The notes under the pieces were generated by a model. It had not been told where the DNA came from. It made no database searches and was given only the letters and a program-made list of their open reading frames with translations. Shown in pieces: positions 45,269 through 56,491 of a stretch of DNA of 64,000 bases. Location of the stretch: contig CM032794.1 in NCBI GenBank assembly GCA_019155185.1, positions 18,367,095 to 18,431,094 of the forward strand, written 5' to 3'. Numbering within the stretch: position 1 is the stretch's first letter; the number at the start of each line of letters is the position of its first letter. The stretch is from Beaufortia kweichowensis (taxonomy: Eukaryota; Chordata; Actinopteri; Cypriniformes; Gastromyzontidae). The translations under genes and the position numbers were made by a program.

Positions 45269-46719
45269 CTATGAAAAGTAAAAAAGGAGTATAGAAAATA
45301 CAGACATAAGAATGTGGAGAGAAGTTAGAAAAAGACACAAAAATAAAACAAACAGTAGATAGCAGATACATTATGATAGTGTTGATAATGTTTAGTCACA
45401 AGGCATTCACAGTGTAATACTGGACATATCACTATACTTGATTTACTTTGTGTACATAAATTAAGACTTTAAGATTAAATTAATAACCACAGAAATGGTT
45501 ATTATTTGGTTATTAGTAAAATGACTTTTACTTTTTGGCCATTTTGAAGCTTGTATGCCATTTTAGTTTGGAACGCTACAAGAATGAGTAATGAAGACAG
45601 AACTCTTTTGGGTAAACTTCCTTAAAAATTTACTTTAATTGAAAGTTGAAAAGGTCACATTTAGTGAGAGAGAGTAAAAAAAGTAAAAAAAGTACTAGGC
45701 ACCTAAAAAAAACCTTAAGCATAATAATAACCCCTTAACTTGTTTTTTATCGCCCACTGGTGGAAAAGACAATAACAGCACCTAATCAACTTACAATAGT
45801 CTTACATATTATCAGACAGTAGTAGATATGAAATTGCTTACTTAATGTCCAATCAGAATTAAGTTTTATGTTGGTTAATCCAACCAAAACAAATTAAGTG
45901 TGTTGTTTTGCCTCAAACGAGAAATCAGGGTCTAACTTTGATAAGGCTGTAAAACCTGAAATTAAATGGGAAACTTAAAAAACTTAACAGGAATATATAT
46001 TACTTTATAATGTAAATAGAAAATGATGTGCGATCCGTCTGCAGTAGACAGCAGTTGTGCGTGAGTTCGGCTTAGTTCTGTTTACTTTGTTACTGCGCTG
46101 TGTTGAATATTGCCTATTGTTGGTTAGGAATTGTCTTTTATTGATCTATAGCGTTTCTAAAAGGTAACCTTTATTTTATTCGATCCTGACCTGTGTGTAT
46201 TCGTTAACTGTAGCATTTTAAACGATATTACTGCTTCCTGAGAGCTATAACTTTGCATTTAGCACTCGATTACGCGGAGCTATCCCAGGTGTTAGCTCGT
46301 AGTTTCGACCCCAGCAACATTTGCCTAATTAAGCCTTTGTTGTGTAAAGTGGAAAGGCGTGTTTAGCTGTTTTCAATCAAGTTGTAATCAACCATTGCAC
46401 TTATATGGGCGCACCAGAAGGCGTCAGCGGGAAGCGCCAGCCCTCGTGTGAAGCCCTCCTCGTGTGAAGACCTATGAGTGTAAAGACCATCGACTCTACC
46501 TGTGCGACTCCACCGAGCAAGGACACCGACAAGGCACTTAAGTATCACGCTCTGTTTTAAGTAATATGTTTAACATAACTTTCTATTGTATGCATCCCTC
46601 TTCGTAAACTCTATGCACTCTCAGCCTATCCCTGTAATCCACCATAGACACGCCTACAGACACTCCTCATACCGCTCACACTCTGACCTGCACACCATTC
46701 ACACCACCCCACCCCTCCT

Positions 46720-47509
46720 CTGTCTCTCCGTGGGCCTCTGGAACTGCCAGTCAGCTGTGAACAAGGCTGAATTCATCCCTGCCTTTGCTACACAGTCAGA
46801 CATTCACATCCTCGGTCTCACTGAGACATGGATCTGTCCAGAGGACTCCGCCACTCCCGCTGCACTCTCATGCAACCATGCTTTCTCCCACTCCCCTCGG
46901 CAATCTCGCAGGGGTGGTGGCACAGGTTTACTCCTTCCCATCACTTGGAAATATACATGCCTTCCAGGATTATGCACAAACACTTCCTTTGAATGCCATG
47001 CGGTTACCGTTTCATTTCCTTCTCTGATTCACATCATTGTAGTTTACCGCCCACCGGGGCCACTTCATAACTTCACTGATGAACTGGATATGCTTCTCTC
47101 CTCATTTCCTGAGGACGGCAGCCCACTCATTGTTCTTGGTGACTTTAATATTCACCTAGAGAAATCCTCTGCCTCTGACTTTCTAAACCTCCTCTCCTCT
47201 TTTGACCTCTCCCTTCTTACCACCACCGCTACCCATAAACCAGGAAACCAACTAGACCTCATCTTCACACGCAACTGCATCACCTCAAATCCTACTGTCC
47301 TACCCCTACATATCTCCGATCACTTCTTCATAACTTGCAACATACATCTCAGCTCTAACAACACAGCCACACCCACATCGGTTTCATTCAGGCGCAACCT
47401 CCGCTCTCTTTCCCCCAACACACTTTCTGCTGAGGTATCATCCTCTCTCCTTCCAACTTCGCATCCCTGGATACCAGTACAGCCACGGACACCCTATGCT
47501 CAACACTAA
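46720..47509 (+). pseudogene. LINE endonuclease domain
   Basis: Open frame with the exonuclease-endonuclease-phosphatase fold typical of L2 LINE ORF2: WNCQSAVNK at the start, LTETW with the metal-binding Glu, YRPPG, GDFNIH with catalytic Asp and Asn, and SDH near the end. These nick target DNA for primed reverse transcription. The frame extends upstream to 46586 only through a non-ATG codon. It stops at 47509, where the linker shifts frame. Confidence 0.8.
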
Positions 47510-47554
47510 CATCCTGTCTAGATAACCTCTGCCCTCTATCCTCCAGACAAGCTT

Positions 47555-48820
47555 GTGCCTCCCCTCCCTGCCCTTGGCTTTCGGACGTCCTTAGGGATCA
47601 TCGGACCAAACTCAGGGCTCATGGAAAGGAAATGGCGTAAGACTAAACACCCACCCGACCTCTGTGAGTACCAGTCACTACTTTCATCCTTCTCCGCTGC
47701 TGTCCACACAGCAAAGACATCTTATTACATCACAAAGATCACTCACACATCAGATTCTAAAGCACTTTTTAAAACCTTTAACACCCTCCTCTCTCCACCT
47801 ATCCCCCCACCTGCCTCGTCAGTATCAGCTGATGATTTTGCTAACTTTTTCATAAACAAAACATCCCTGATCAGCAGCCAGTTCTCAACTCCTGCAACCC
47901 CACCAAACACACAGGCTTCACCTAGCTCCACTTTTTCATATTTTGCCACTTTAAACGATGCGGAAGTTGCCAAACTTCTCTCCTGCAACCCCACCACCTG
48001 CCCACTCGACCCAATCCCCTCCCATCTGCTCCAATCCATCTCCAGCGCAGTCACTCCATCACTCACACACATAATTAACTCCTCACTCCTCTCTGGCACC
48101 TTTCCCACCACCTTTAAGCAGGCCCGGGTCACCCCGCTGCTTAAAAAACCCACTCTCAACCCTTCCCTCACCGATAGCTACAGACCTGTCTCTCTCCTCC
48201 CGTTCATCTCTAAGACACTGGGTCCCATCATTCAATCACATGGCTTTGACTACCACTGCTATGCTGATGACACCCAGATTTTCTTCTCCTTCCAGCCAGA
48301 TGACCCCACAATAGCGTCTCGCATTGCAGCCTGCCTGAATGACATCTCATCTTGGATGACTAAACACCATCTTCAGCTAAACCTTGCCAAAACTGAACTC
48401 CTGGTACTTCCGGCCACACCAGCATTGCAACACAACCTCACAATTCAAATTGGCAACACAACCATTACACCATCTAAATCAGTTAGAAACCTGGGTGTAA
48501 TCTTCAATGACCAGCTGTCCTTTACCGAACACATCTCAAGGATATCACGGTCCTGTAGATATGCACTCTACAACATCAGGAAGATCAGGCCATATCTCAC
48601 AGAGCACGCTGCCCAACTGCTTGTCCAAGCCATGGTAATCTCCAGACTGGACTATTGCAACGCTCTTCTGGCTGGTCTTCCTGCGATCAATCAAACCACT
48701 GCAGATGATACAGAACGCTGCAGCAAGGCTTGTCTTCCAGGAACCCAAAGAGCACATGTCACGCCACTCCTCATCTCTCCATTGGCTACCGTATGGCCCG
48801 CATTAAATTCAAATCATTAA
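47555..48820 (+). pseudogene. LINE reverse transcriptase with internal deletion
   Basis: The open frame continues from a shifted linker (MERKWRKTKHPPDLCEYQSL, SADDFANFFINKTSLISSQF) into the reverse-transcriptase N-terminus. At ~48220 FISKTL joins directly to GPIIQSHGF, after which CYADDTQ and the thumb region follow. In related elements about 170 residues, including the LDLSAAFDT motif, lie between these two points. The junction is in frame but the enzyme cannot work. It begins at a TTG codon. Confidence 0.8.
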
Positions 48821-49335
48821 TGCTGGCCTTTAAAACCATCACAAACTCCGCACCCTCATACTTCAACTCGGCTTCTACATACATACAACCCATCCAGAAC
48901 CCTACGCTCAACCAATGAACATCGACTTGTGGTACCATCCAGAAAGGCGCTAAATCTCTCTCTCGCTCTTTCTCCTTCTCTGTTCCCCGGCTTGTGGAAT
49001 AGTCTCCTAACGCAATCCGGTCTGCCACATCCCTCACCTCCTTTAAAACTACTAAAAACACACCTTTTCCACGAACACCTAACAGCATAAAAAAAAACAA
49101 AAAAACCTTTTCCTTCCTCTACAGGTATTTATCTAGCACTGCACAACATTGTAAACTTACTAAAGCACTTCTTTGTACTATTGCTGCTGCTTTTGATGTA
49201 TCGCTTCATTGTCTCCTAATATTTTTAAGTCGCTTTGGATAAAAGCGTCAGCTAAATGCCTAAATGTAAATGTAAAATGAAAATTTTACATGCAGGTGAT
49301 ATTTTAAAGAAATGTTCTGGAAATGAAAATCTTAC

Positions 49336-49495
49336 CTTCTGGGTATCCATAGAGGTTGTCAACAAAGTTGGAGATGGTGTAGTCAAAAGCTGCAGCTGAA
49401 ATGCCCTCCTCACTCTCAGTACCTCCATCATCCACAAACTTTAACCCCTCACCTTGATTTACACCAATTAAAAGGTCGTAGTTCAAGAACTCCCC
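49336..49495 (-). CDS. nlgn2: Neuroligin 2 exon, mid esterase fold
   Basis: A 160-base exon after CTAG, ending at GGTAAGA. It encodes GEFLNYDLLIGVNQGEGLKF and ISNFVDNLYGYPEG, strongly conserved in all neuroligins. It starts in phase 0 and ends with one base of a Gly codon completed by the exon at 45268. The LINE at 46025-49275 ends only ~60 bases beyond its donor, inside the intron. Confidence 0.95.
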
Positions 49496-49786
49496 CTAGT
49501 TGAGAAAGAATGGATGTATTTATTCACCTCCTTAGACCCCAAAGTTAGAATGAGCAGTTACAGTATCTATAAACTATGTCTTCCATATAACACCAATTTA
49601 TCTGTAATGATCTCATTTTTTGATCCGAAAACTTTAAGCTTCAGATAGGGTAGATTACTGAGTATTGCTTAAGTGTAACATTTGGCTTTTGCAATGGTAA
49701 TTGACCATAAGCCTATAACAAACAATTAATGGCTGAATTTGATTCTAACTTTAACCCAAATCCCACACAATGAAACTCATGATTAC

Positions 49787-50052
49787 CTGCTGCATTAAGA
49801 TCTCTGGGTCATCTGGCACAACATCTCCATCCACAACTGGTCCAAATGCAATATGGTAGCGGGCTGGCTGGATGTCCTGATCCACCAGCTCTCTAAAATT
49901 TTTCCTTCGGAGACAGTCCACTAGGTCTGCGGTCTCCCCATATGTGCATCCCACTTTACGTGCCAGAATCTTAGTGTACTTCAAGGGCTGGTAATTGATG
50001 GACCAGCTTGAAATGGCCGAACCACTCTGAGCAATGGCCCTTTGAAACAGCC
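49787..50052 (-). CDS. nlgn2: Neuroligin 2 exon, central esterase fold
   Basis: A 266-base exon, from CCCAG to CAGGTAATC. It encodes GLFQRAIAQSGSAISSWSIN, ARKVGC, ADLVDCLRRKNFRELVDQDI, ARYHIAFGPVVDGDVVPDD and PEILMQQ. Its first two bases complete the Gly codon split from the upstream exon at 53546. That junction is where other neuroligins carry splice insert B; no insert is required here to keep frame. Confidence 0.95.
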
Positions 50053-50955
50053 CTGGGTTGGAGAAGAGCAACAGCAAACTGGTAACTAAGTACATACAAA
50101 AAAAAAAATCACATATGTAGCATTCTTGCGTTACACAGTTGTGATAGGATAAGATAGCTACAGTTGTTTTACTGATATTTTATTTGGTTATCATACTTGA
50201 TGGATCACACAGATAATAGACTTGTGACCCTGTCTGATATTCAAGGCTAAAATCGAATTATGAGATTATAAAACATCAAAGTGGTCATAATGTCTGATAG
50301 ATTTCCAGATACAGTACTCAAATTTTCATGTATAATAATTAAATTAATTATTTTAAATTTGGAAATAAATTATTTTATTGACACTTGTATGTAACCCTGG
50401 TTCCCTGAAGAGGGAGCGAGACACTGCGTCAGCGTAGCAACGCAATGGGAATGCCCCTGTGTGATTGCGTATTGAGCATGTGTACCAAATCCCTCAAATG
50501 ACAGGCTGTGACATCACAGGCGGGATAACGTCAGGACCAGCAAGTAAAAAGCACCCAGGAACGATTGCAATTTCAGGCCGAAGCTGCGCTCAGAGATGCA
50601 GGGAGAATGGCAGTCAGTCTTGTTCCCTCTTTAGGCAACCAGAGTAACATACGCAACCTGAGCAGCGACACTATAGGAACGATGTCCCCACGCCGCCATA
50701 TGAGCAAATGCCTGATTACTGTGAGTCTGCAGAGCACAACCAGGGCAAAAGCACATGGCAGCCTGGTGTAAATGCCAGGTCCAAGTTATAGAACTTCACG
50801 GATGTGAGTGGTGAGGACCAGCCTGCCGCATTCAACTGGAACCGGGCACACACACATAATTCATACTGCATGTGATATCACATAAAACTGCTTACAATCA
50901 ACATAGGAATGGCTGCTACGCTAATTCTGTTTTGTCCTTCTCTCCCTCCTCCTCT

Positions 50956-50987
<32 letters not shown>

Positions 50988-51134
50988 ATCCCCCTACCCC
51001 TTTCTCCGAGGTATTCTGAGGAATGAGTTCCAGCTGGCGCAACACTGCCCCACCTGATGCCCACCCTGGTGCTGCTTCATGACGACTACTCCAGGACAAC
51101 CTCCGCACCTGTTATATTAAAATCAAATTTACCA

Positions 51135-51455
51135 CATTACACTTAACATATAACATTTTTTATTAACTCTCTTATAGTGAAGTTCTGCATCTTATAATGT
51201 CTGTATCTGTATCCTGTAAACTGCATAGTGAGTTATGGATGCGATCAATGGCAATTTGTGTCCCCTATTCCGGATTGCACATGCTACGGATTGCACCTAT
51301 AACACGTCATGTCAGGGTTTTTTTTCTCTCCTAAAGAGTTTTTTTGAATCCCTGACCACTGACTGCTATGTCATTACATGTAAAGCTGCTTTGATACAAT
51401 GTCCTTTGTGAAAAGCGCTATACAAATAAAATTGAATTGAATTGAATTGAATTGA
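51135..51455 (+). mobile_element. LINE 3' tail with (TTGAA)n
   Basis: It matches the tail at 29191-29478 (GATGCGATCAATGGCAATTT, TGTAAAGCTGCTTTGATACA, AAAAGCGCTATACAAATAAA, then ATTGAATTGAATTGAATT), inserted inside the DIRS derivative. Confidence 0.7.
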
Positions 51456-51857
51456 ATTACATACATCCTGAATAGACCATAATGCCTGCACTGGACACAC
51501 CAAATTCAACTTCTCCTGGTTTGGGAGTTCCTGAAAGGAGGACAGAAAGCCTGCAACACAATGGGCCTTGGCACATTGGTGGGTACTTTGGGCACATAAC
51601 CCTGCCTTGGGTACAAAAAGGCCTTAGTCAAAGCCTGGTACAAACTCTAGACCTGCCGGGACGGCCTCATGAGCTCAAATGGAGCTCAGATAAGCTTTCT
51701 AGTACCACTGCCAGGTCCCAGGTTGGAACCCTGGCATGAGATGCAGGCCTCAGCCTCGGTGTGCCACGGAGAAAGCGTATAACAAGCGGGTCTCGACCCA
51801 AAGACTGACCCTTAACAGGAGTGTGGCAGGTGTAAATAGCACATGCACCTTCAAAGT

Positions 51858-52085
51858 CTAGGGCTTCAGCCCAGATGAAAAACGGTCTTGCAGGAACTCA
51901 AGTACTGTGCTAACAGGACAGTAAACTGGATCCCTTATCTGACCTTTACACCACAAAGTGAACACTCTCCACTTAATTGCATACAGCTTCCTCGTGGAGG
52001 GAGCTCTGAAGCTGAAAATAGTCTCCGCAGCCTCGGTTGAGAGAACTGCTTCTATGAGTAAGGCCCCCTCAGAGGCCATACCCAC
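51858..52085 (-). pseudogene. DIRS tyrosine recombinase, N-terminal fragment
   Basis: The open frame includes STEAAETIFSFRAPSTRKLY and AIKWRVFTLWC, the conserved DNA-binding start of DIRS recombinases, similar to SSRAPSTRNLYALKW at ~24900. No complete catalytic domain follows in frame. Confidence 0.7.
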
Positions 52086-52395
52086 AACTTCTATTTCTCT
52101 GGGCAGGAGTCATAAATGGTTCTCCGCGCTTGTGATAAGAGATCTCTCCTGATCATCAGTTCAGTTTGAGCTAGGCGATGGCACGAGTAAACACCTCCAC
52201 CAGCTCCGCATACATGGGGAAGATTGAAGGTGCATCCTCGCTCTCCCCTGTCCACACTCAGCACGTCCATTTCGGAGGATGAGGACAGCTGGAGCAATGG
52301 ACTCCCACCCTGGGTGGAAAAAGACACACTGTACACAGAGGTGTTCCCATAGTGTGGCTACGCTGATGCAGCGCGAGTTGCCTTGAAAGGGAAAC

Positions 52396-53545
52396 ACATC
52401 ACCAGAGGACTCTTATTTTCATTGGTCTGCCCTTCTTGCTTTTTTAATTATGGAAGAGTATTGTACTTACCAGATCAAAATCTAGCTATTGTGGCTTTGT
52501 CTTTGCTAACATATCTCTACTTCTCTTCTAAGAATTGTTTTTCAATGACAATCCTTTCTCAATCCTTTTCTCAATCAAACACACACACAGGCATGTATGC
52601 ACGCATACACGCATACATACATAAACAGCAAACAAATAATATTGCTTACTAACATTTTCTTTTCATATTACTTTAACAAATTAGTAACCCTATTTTCTTA
52701 CCCATATACCTAGGTAGTCAATTTTTTTGTAACCATCCTACATGCTGTTTATTGGTTATCTCTTTCTGTTGTTGTTAGGATGGATTTTCGTAAGGGAACT
52801 GACTTGAGATGACATGATTGATGTCTTCAGGGGTAGTGGTTGTAATGGCTTACCTGGCATGACTGACAGATGAGGGTACAGGACTCATGTTAGGTGAGGA
52901 TGACAGTGATGATGATGGTGGGAGTAAAGGTGGACTTTTTCACAAAGATTGCAAAGAACAGAGTTAAGACGACCCTTTGGGATAACACTTTGTGAGGTCA
53001 TTACAAAAATGTATTTATCATTAACTACAAGACAGAAGCAGTCTGTTAAAGTGTTAAAACACACACAAAGTTTGTTTCACTGTATTAATGGGGACAGACA
53101 AAGATTGCTTTAATCAAGTGAAAACCTAACCTAATGATATTTGTGAACCTGCCTGTGAAAACCAGGCTAAGGTTAGCATCAAAGTTTGATTTCACCTATT
53201 CATTTTACTATCATTTTAATCTTTGACATGACCAGACAATATTCAGACAATTATTATTATTATTCAGACAATATTAAATATATCAAATTAAATTGAATTC
53301 ACAGAATGTTCTTTACATTATGTAGTATGGTTTTAAGCAGAAAACAGCAAATTACAAAAAAATTACTACCTTTTTCCACAGGCAGGGTAACATTTATCCC
53401 CTAATCTCAAAAAACCTGCTCACATTATGAAATTGGAACTTTTCTTTTTTTAACTTAAAAACCAATTGAACCATATTTGTAAAAACATTTTCATAATTGT
53501 GCCCCCACAACTACAGCAAAACCTGTACACACACGTTCCACTTAC
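52396..53545. other. nlgn2 intron, no repeat identified
   Basis: Intronic DNA with no recognised transposon. A minus-strand GTAAGC donor-like site (exon side 52854) follows a Ser/Pro-coding stretch and is treated as a finding only. Confidence 0.4.
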
Positions 53546-53731
53546 CCTCAGAATGGTGTGACAGGATGAGCAGGTTGACACAAGATGCTCCAGCCCCAGA
53601 CCCAAAGATAGTGATCCGCTTAGGGTCACCACCAAAATGTCCAATATTCTCATTCAGCCAACGCAGGGCCTGGATTTGATCCATCAGGCCGTAGTTACCT
53701 TTAGCAGACTGATCTCCTGTGCTTACAAAAC
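53546..53731 (-). CDS. nlgn2: Neuroligin 2 exon with nucleophile-elbow remnant
   Basis: A 186-base exon between CTCCAG and GGTAAGT. It encodes FVSTGDQSAKGNYGLMDQIQ, ALRWLNENIGHFGGDPKRIT, IFGSGAGASCVNLLILSHHS and EG. FGSGAG stands where cholinesterases have the catalytic FGESAG serine elbow; the Ser is replaced by Gly, as in all neuroligins, so the domain binds but does not hydrolyse. It starts with two bases of a split Gly codon, so an upstream coding exon must exist. I found none between 53732 and 64000, so the signal peptide and roughly the first 230 residues are probably outside the window. Confidence 0.95.
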
Positions 53732-54159
53732 CTGGAGTAAAAATTAGGGGAAGGGAGAAAAAGAAAAGTAAAATGAAGGTAAGAAATACTTCAGATGTAC
53801 CTGTTATTAAACAATGTATTACAGTTTGTGTAATAATGCAATTTAACAGACACTTTAAAACAAAAGTCACTTAAAATGCATTTAATGTATATGTGCAATG
53901 CTCAACCAGGTGAGCTACAGGAACAGGAGTTATAGCCGACTAGATATCTAAAAGACTGAGGTGAATTGCTGGATACTGAGGACTGAAGGACTTTCATTTT
54001 AAAAAGAAGTGACCGCCAAACTAATTCAATAATGTCTTGAATGGACTCCTACCTTAAGATTTTCACTCTCTTGAATTTTAATGCTTCAACTTGGAAATAA
54101 AATTGAGCATCTAGTCAGATTTTGAAATACAGCTTTATAGAATGCAGAATCTTACAGGG

Positions 54160-54398
54160 TATCATGATCTGTGTGTCTCTGTGTCTCTGTCTTGCCCTGC
54201 TCGCCCATTCTAGACTCATATTTTCACTGCATTTCCCATAATCCTCTGCCTGGAATTGTTATTATTTAATCATTTGCACCTGTGTCTTGTCAGCATTGCT
54301 CATCCCGTGTATATATTACCGTGTTTTAGTCCAAGTTGTTGATGTTTTGTGTTCCTGTGTTCTTGGTTTTCAGTTCTTGGTTCTCAGTGTTTTTGGAT
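54160..54398 (+). mobile_element. LTR remnant interrupted by Tc1
   Basis: TCTGTCTTGCCCTGC, CATTTCCCATAATCCTC, GTGTATATATTACCGTG and TTCAGTTCTTGG look like a Gypsy-type LTR, seemingly continuing after the Tc1 element as TTCATTTGGATCTGCTGCC to AATAATAACACA (55976-56037). No internal region is attached, so it may be a solo LTR. Confidence 0.4.
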
Positions 54399-54400
54399 TA

Positions 54401-55973
54401 CAAACCCGATTCCAAAAAAGTTGGGACACTGTACAAATTGTGAATAAAAACAGAATGCAATGATGTGGAAGTTTCCAATATTAATATTTTATTCAGCATA
54501 CAACATGGATGACATATCAAATGTTTAAACTGAGAAAATGTATCATTTTAAGGGAAAAATAAGTTGATTTTAAATTTCATGGCATCAACACGTCTCAAAA
54601 AAGTTGGGACAAGGCCATGTTTGCCACCATGTGGCATCCCCTCTTCTTTTTATTACAGTCTGCAAACGTCTGGGGACTGAGGAGGCAAGTTGCTCAAGTT
54701 TAGGAATAAGAATGTTGTCCCATTCTTGTCTAATACAGGCTTCTAGTTGCTCAACTGTCTTAGGTCTTCTTTGTCGCATCTTCCTCTTCATGATGCGCCA
54801 AATGTTTTATGGGTTAAAAAAATCTGGACTGCAGGCTGGCCATTTCAGTACCCGGATCCTTCTTCTACGCAGCCATGATGTTGTAATTGATGCAGTATGT
54901 GGTCTGGCATTGTCATGTTGGAAAATGCAAGGTCTTCCCTGAAAGAGACGACGTCTGGATGGGAGCATATGTTGTTCTAGAACTTGGATATACCTTTCAG
55001 CATTGATGGTGCCTTTCCAGATGTGTAAGCTGCCCATGCCACACACACTCATGCAACCCCATACCATCAGAGATGCAGGCTTCTGAACGGAGCGCTGATA
55101 ACAACTTTGGTTGTCTTTGTCCTCTTTAGTCTGGATGTCCCAGTTTTCCAAAAAGAGCTTCAAATTTTGATTCGTCTGCCCACAGAACAGTTTTCCACTT
55201 TGCCACAGTCCATTTTAAATGAGTCTTGGCCCAGAAAAAATGCCTGCGCTTCTGGATCATGTTTAGATATGGCTTCTTTTTTGACCTATAGAGTTTTAGC
55301 CGGCAACGGCGACTGGCACGGTGGATTGTGTTCACCAACAATGTTTTCTGGAAGTATTCCTGAGCCCATGTTGTGATTTCCGTTACAGTAGCATTCCTGT
55401 ATGTGATGCAGTGCCATCTAAGGGCCCGAAGATCACGGGCATCCAGTATGGTTTTCCGGCCTTGACCCTTACGCACAGAGAGTGTTCCAGATTCTCTGAA
55501 TCTTTGGATGATATTATGCACTGTAGATGATGATAACTTCAAACTCTTTGCAATTTTTCTCTGAGAAACTCCTTTCTGATATTGCTCCACTATTTTTTGC
55601 CGCAGCATTGGGGGAATTGGTGATCCTCTGCCCATCTTGTCTCTGAGATGCTGTTTTTTTACCCAATCATGTTGCCAATTGACCTAATAAGTTGCAAATT
55701 GGTCCTCCAGCTGTTCCTTATACTGTATGTACATTTAACTTTTCCGACCTCTTATTGCTACCTGTCCCAACTTTTTTGGAATGTGTAGCTCTCATGAAAT
55801 CCAAAATGAGCCAATATTTGGCATGACATTTCAAAATGTCTCACTTTCAACATTTGATATGTTATCTATATTCTATTGTGAATAATATATAAGTTTATGA
55901 AATTTATAAATTATTGCATTCCTTTTTTATTCACAATTTGTACAGTGTCCCAACTTTTTTGGAATCGGGTTTG
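54401..55973 (-). mobile_element. Tc1/mariner element, full-length copy
   Basis: It has the same terminal inverted repeats as the copy at 12250 (CAAACCCGATTCCAAAAAAG), flanked by TA at 54399-54400 and 55974-55975. At 1573 bp it retains all regions of the transposase, but in three frames. Confidence 0.9.
54585..55635 (-). pseudogene. Tc1-like transposase, frameshifted
   Basis: It starts at an ATG (55635) with MGRGSPIPPMLRQKIVEQYQ and helix-turn-helix residues (QRKIAKSLKLSSSTVHNIIQ, GRKTILDARDLRAL), continuing to LWADESKFE. A frameshift near 55140 moves to another frame with EDKDNQSCYQRSVQKPASLM, FQHDNARPHTAS and CSPDFF. A third shift near 54810 is needed to reach MKRKMRQRRPKTVEQLEACI. First and second catalytic Asp are present, but the region with the final Glu is disrupted. 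It is more complete than the copy at 12522 but inactive. Confidence 0.85.
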
Positions 55974-56256
55974 TATATTCATATAAAATACTTCATTTGG
56001 ATCTGCTGCCTCTTTGCATTTTTCCAATAATAACACAGGGTCAGTGAAGACTGAAAGTAAATACACGTCAGTTGTACTGTCTAAATAAGATGCAATGTAA
56101 ACCAGACATTGCTATTTAGTTTAGTCTGGCTAAGTATTAATAATATAGACTAAATAAAAGCATTGTTAGAATGGACCTGTTGTTAGAAGCAAATTGTTTA
56201 ATCTACCTCTAAGTCACCAGACTCTCTGATCATACACATGCACACACATGTTAGGG

Positions 56257-56491
56257 TATTGTGGTGAGTGATGAACCAGAGAATGAAGATTGTGGTCAAA
56301 AGGGTTTACTGAAGGTAAGTGCATTCACAGGGTAACATCCACAGGTATAATCCACAGGTAAACAGAATACATCCACAGGTATAATCCACAGGTAAACAGA
56401 ATATATCCAGAGGTAACAGATAAAGAATAAACAGAAAATGATCAGGAGAACAGCGTGCAAAACAAACGTATGTCGTTCGGTGGCTCCGTGA
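56257..56491 (-). mobile_element. 3' LTR of Ty3/Gypsy element
   Basis: On the minus strand TGTCACGGAGCCACCGAAC starts at ~56491, right after a purine-rich GGAGGGGGTAC (polypurine tract). A tandem of CCACAGGTATAATCCACAGG-like units (56330-56410) lies within. The lower end is approximate. Confidence 0.6.

Larger units (their letters stand above)
46025..49275 (+). mobile_element. L2-type LINE in nlgn2 intron
   Basis: A near full-length non-LTR element lies antisense to nlgn2. It has a 5' UTR from about 46025, then an apurinic endonuclease (SVGLWNCQSAVNKAEFIPAF, HILGLTETWI, VIVVYRPPGP-like IIVVYRPPGP, LIVLGDFNIHL, ISDHFFI; 46720-47360). Next are a linker with frameshifts near 47470 and 47610, then reverse transcriptase (RVTPLLKKPTLNPSLTDSYR, HCYADDTQIFF, SVRNLGVIFNDQLSF, VISRLDYCNALLAGLP; to ~48700). 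The 3' UTR ends GTCGCTTTGGATAAAAGCGT and (AAATGTA)n. An in-frame deletion of about 170 codons removes the central reverse-transcriptase motifs near 48220. Confidence 0.85.
50384..52395 (-). mobile_element. DIRS-like derivative in nlgn2 intron
   Basis: Terminal-repeat-like sequence occurs at both ends: TGTAACCCTGGTTCCCTGAA near 50390 and GCAGCGCGAGTTGCCTTGAA near 52370. Inside on the minus strand are a gag start fragment (PPCMRSWWRC near 52215) and a recombinase region (STEAAETIFSFRAPSTRKLY, AIKWRVFTLWCKG, 52040-51935). No reverse transcriptase or RNase H is seen. A LINE tail (51135-51455) and a CT run (50961-50988) interrupt it. This looks like an internally deleted, non-autonomous DIRS relative. 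Confidence 0.65.
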
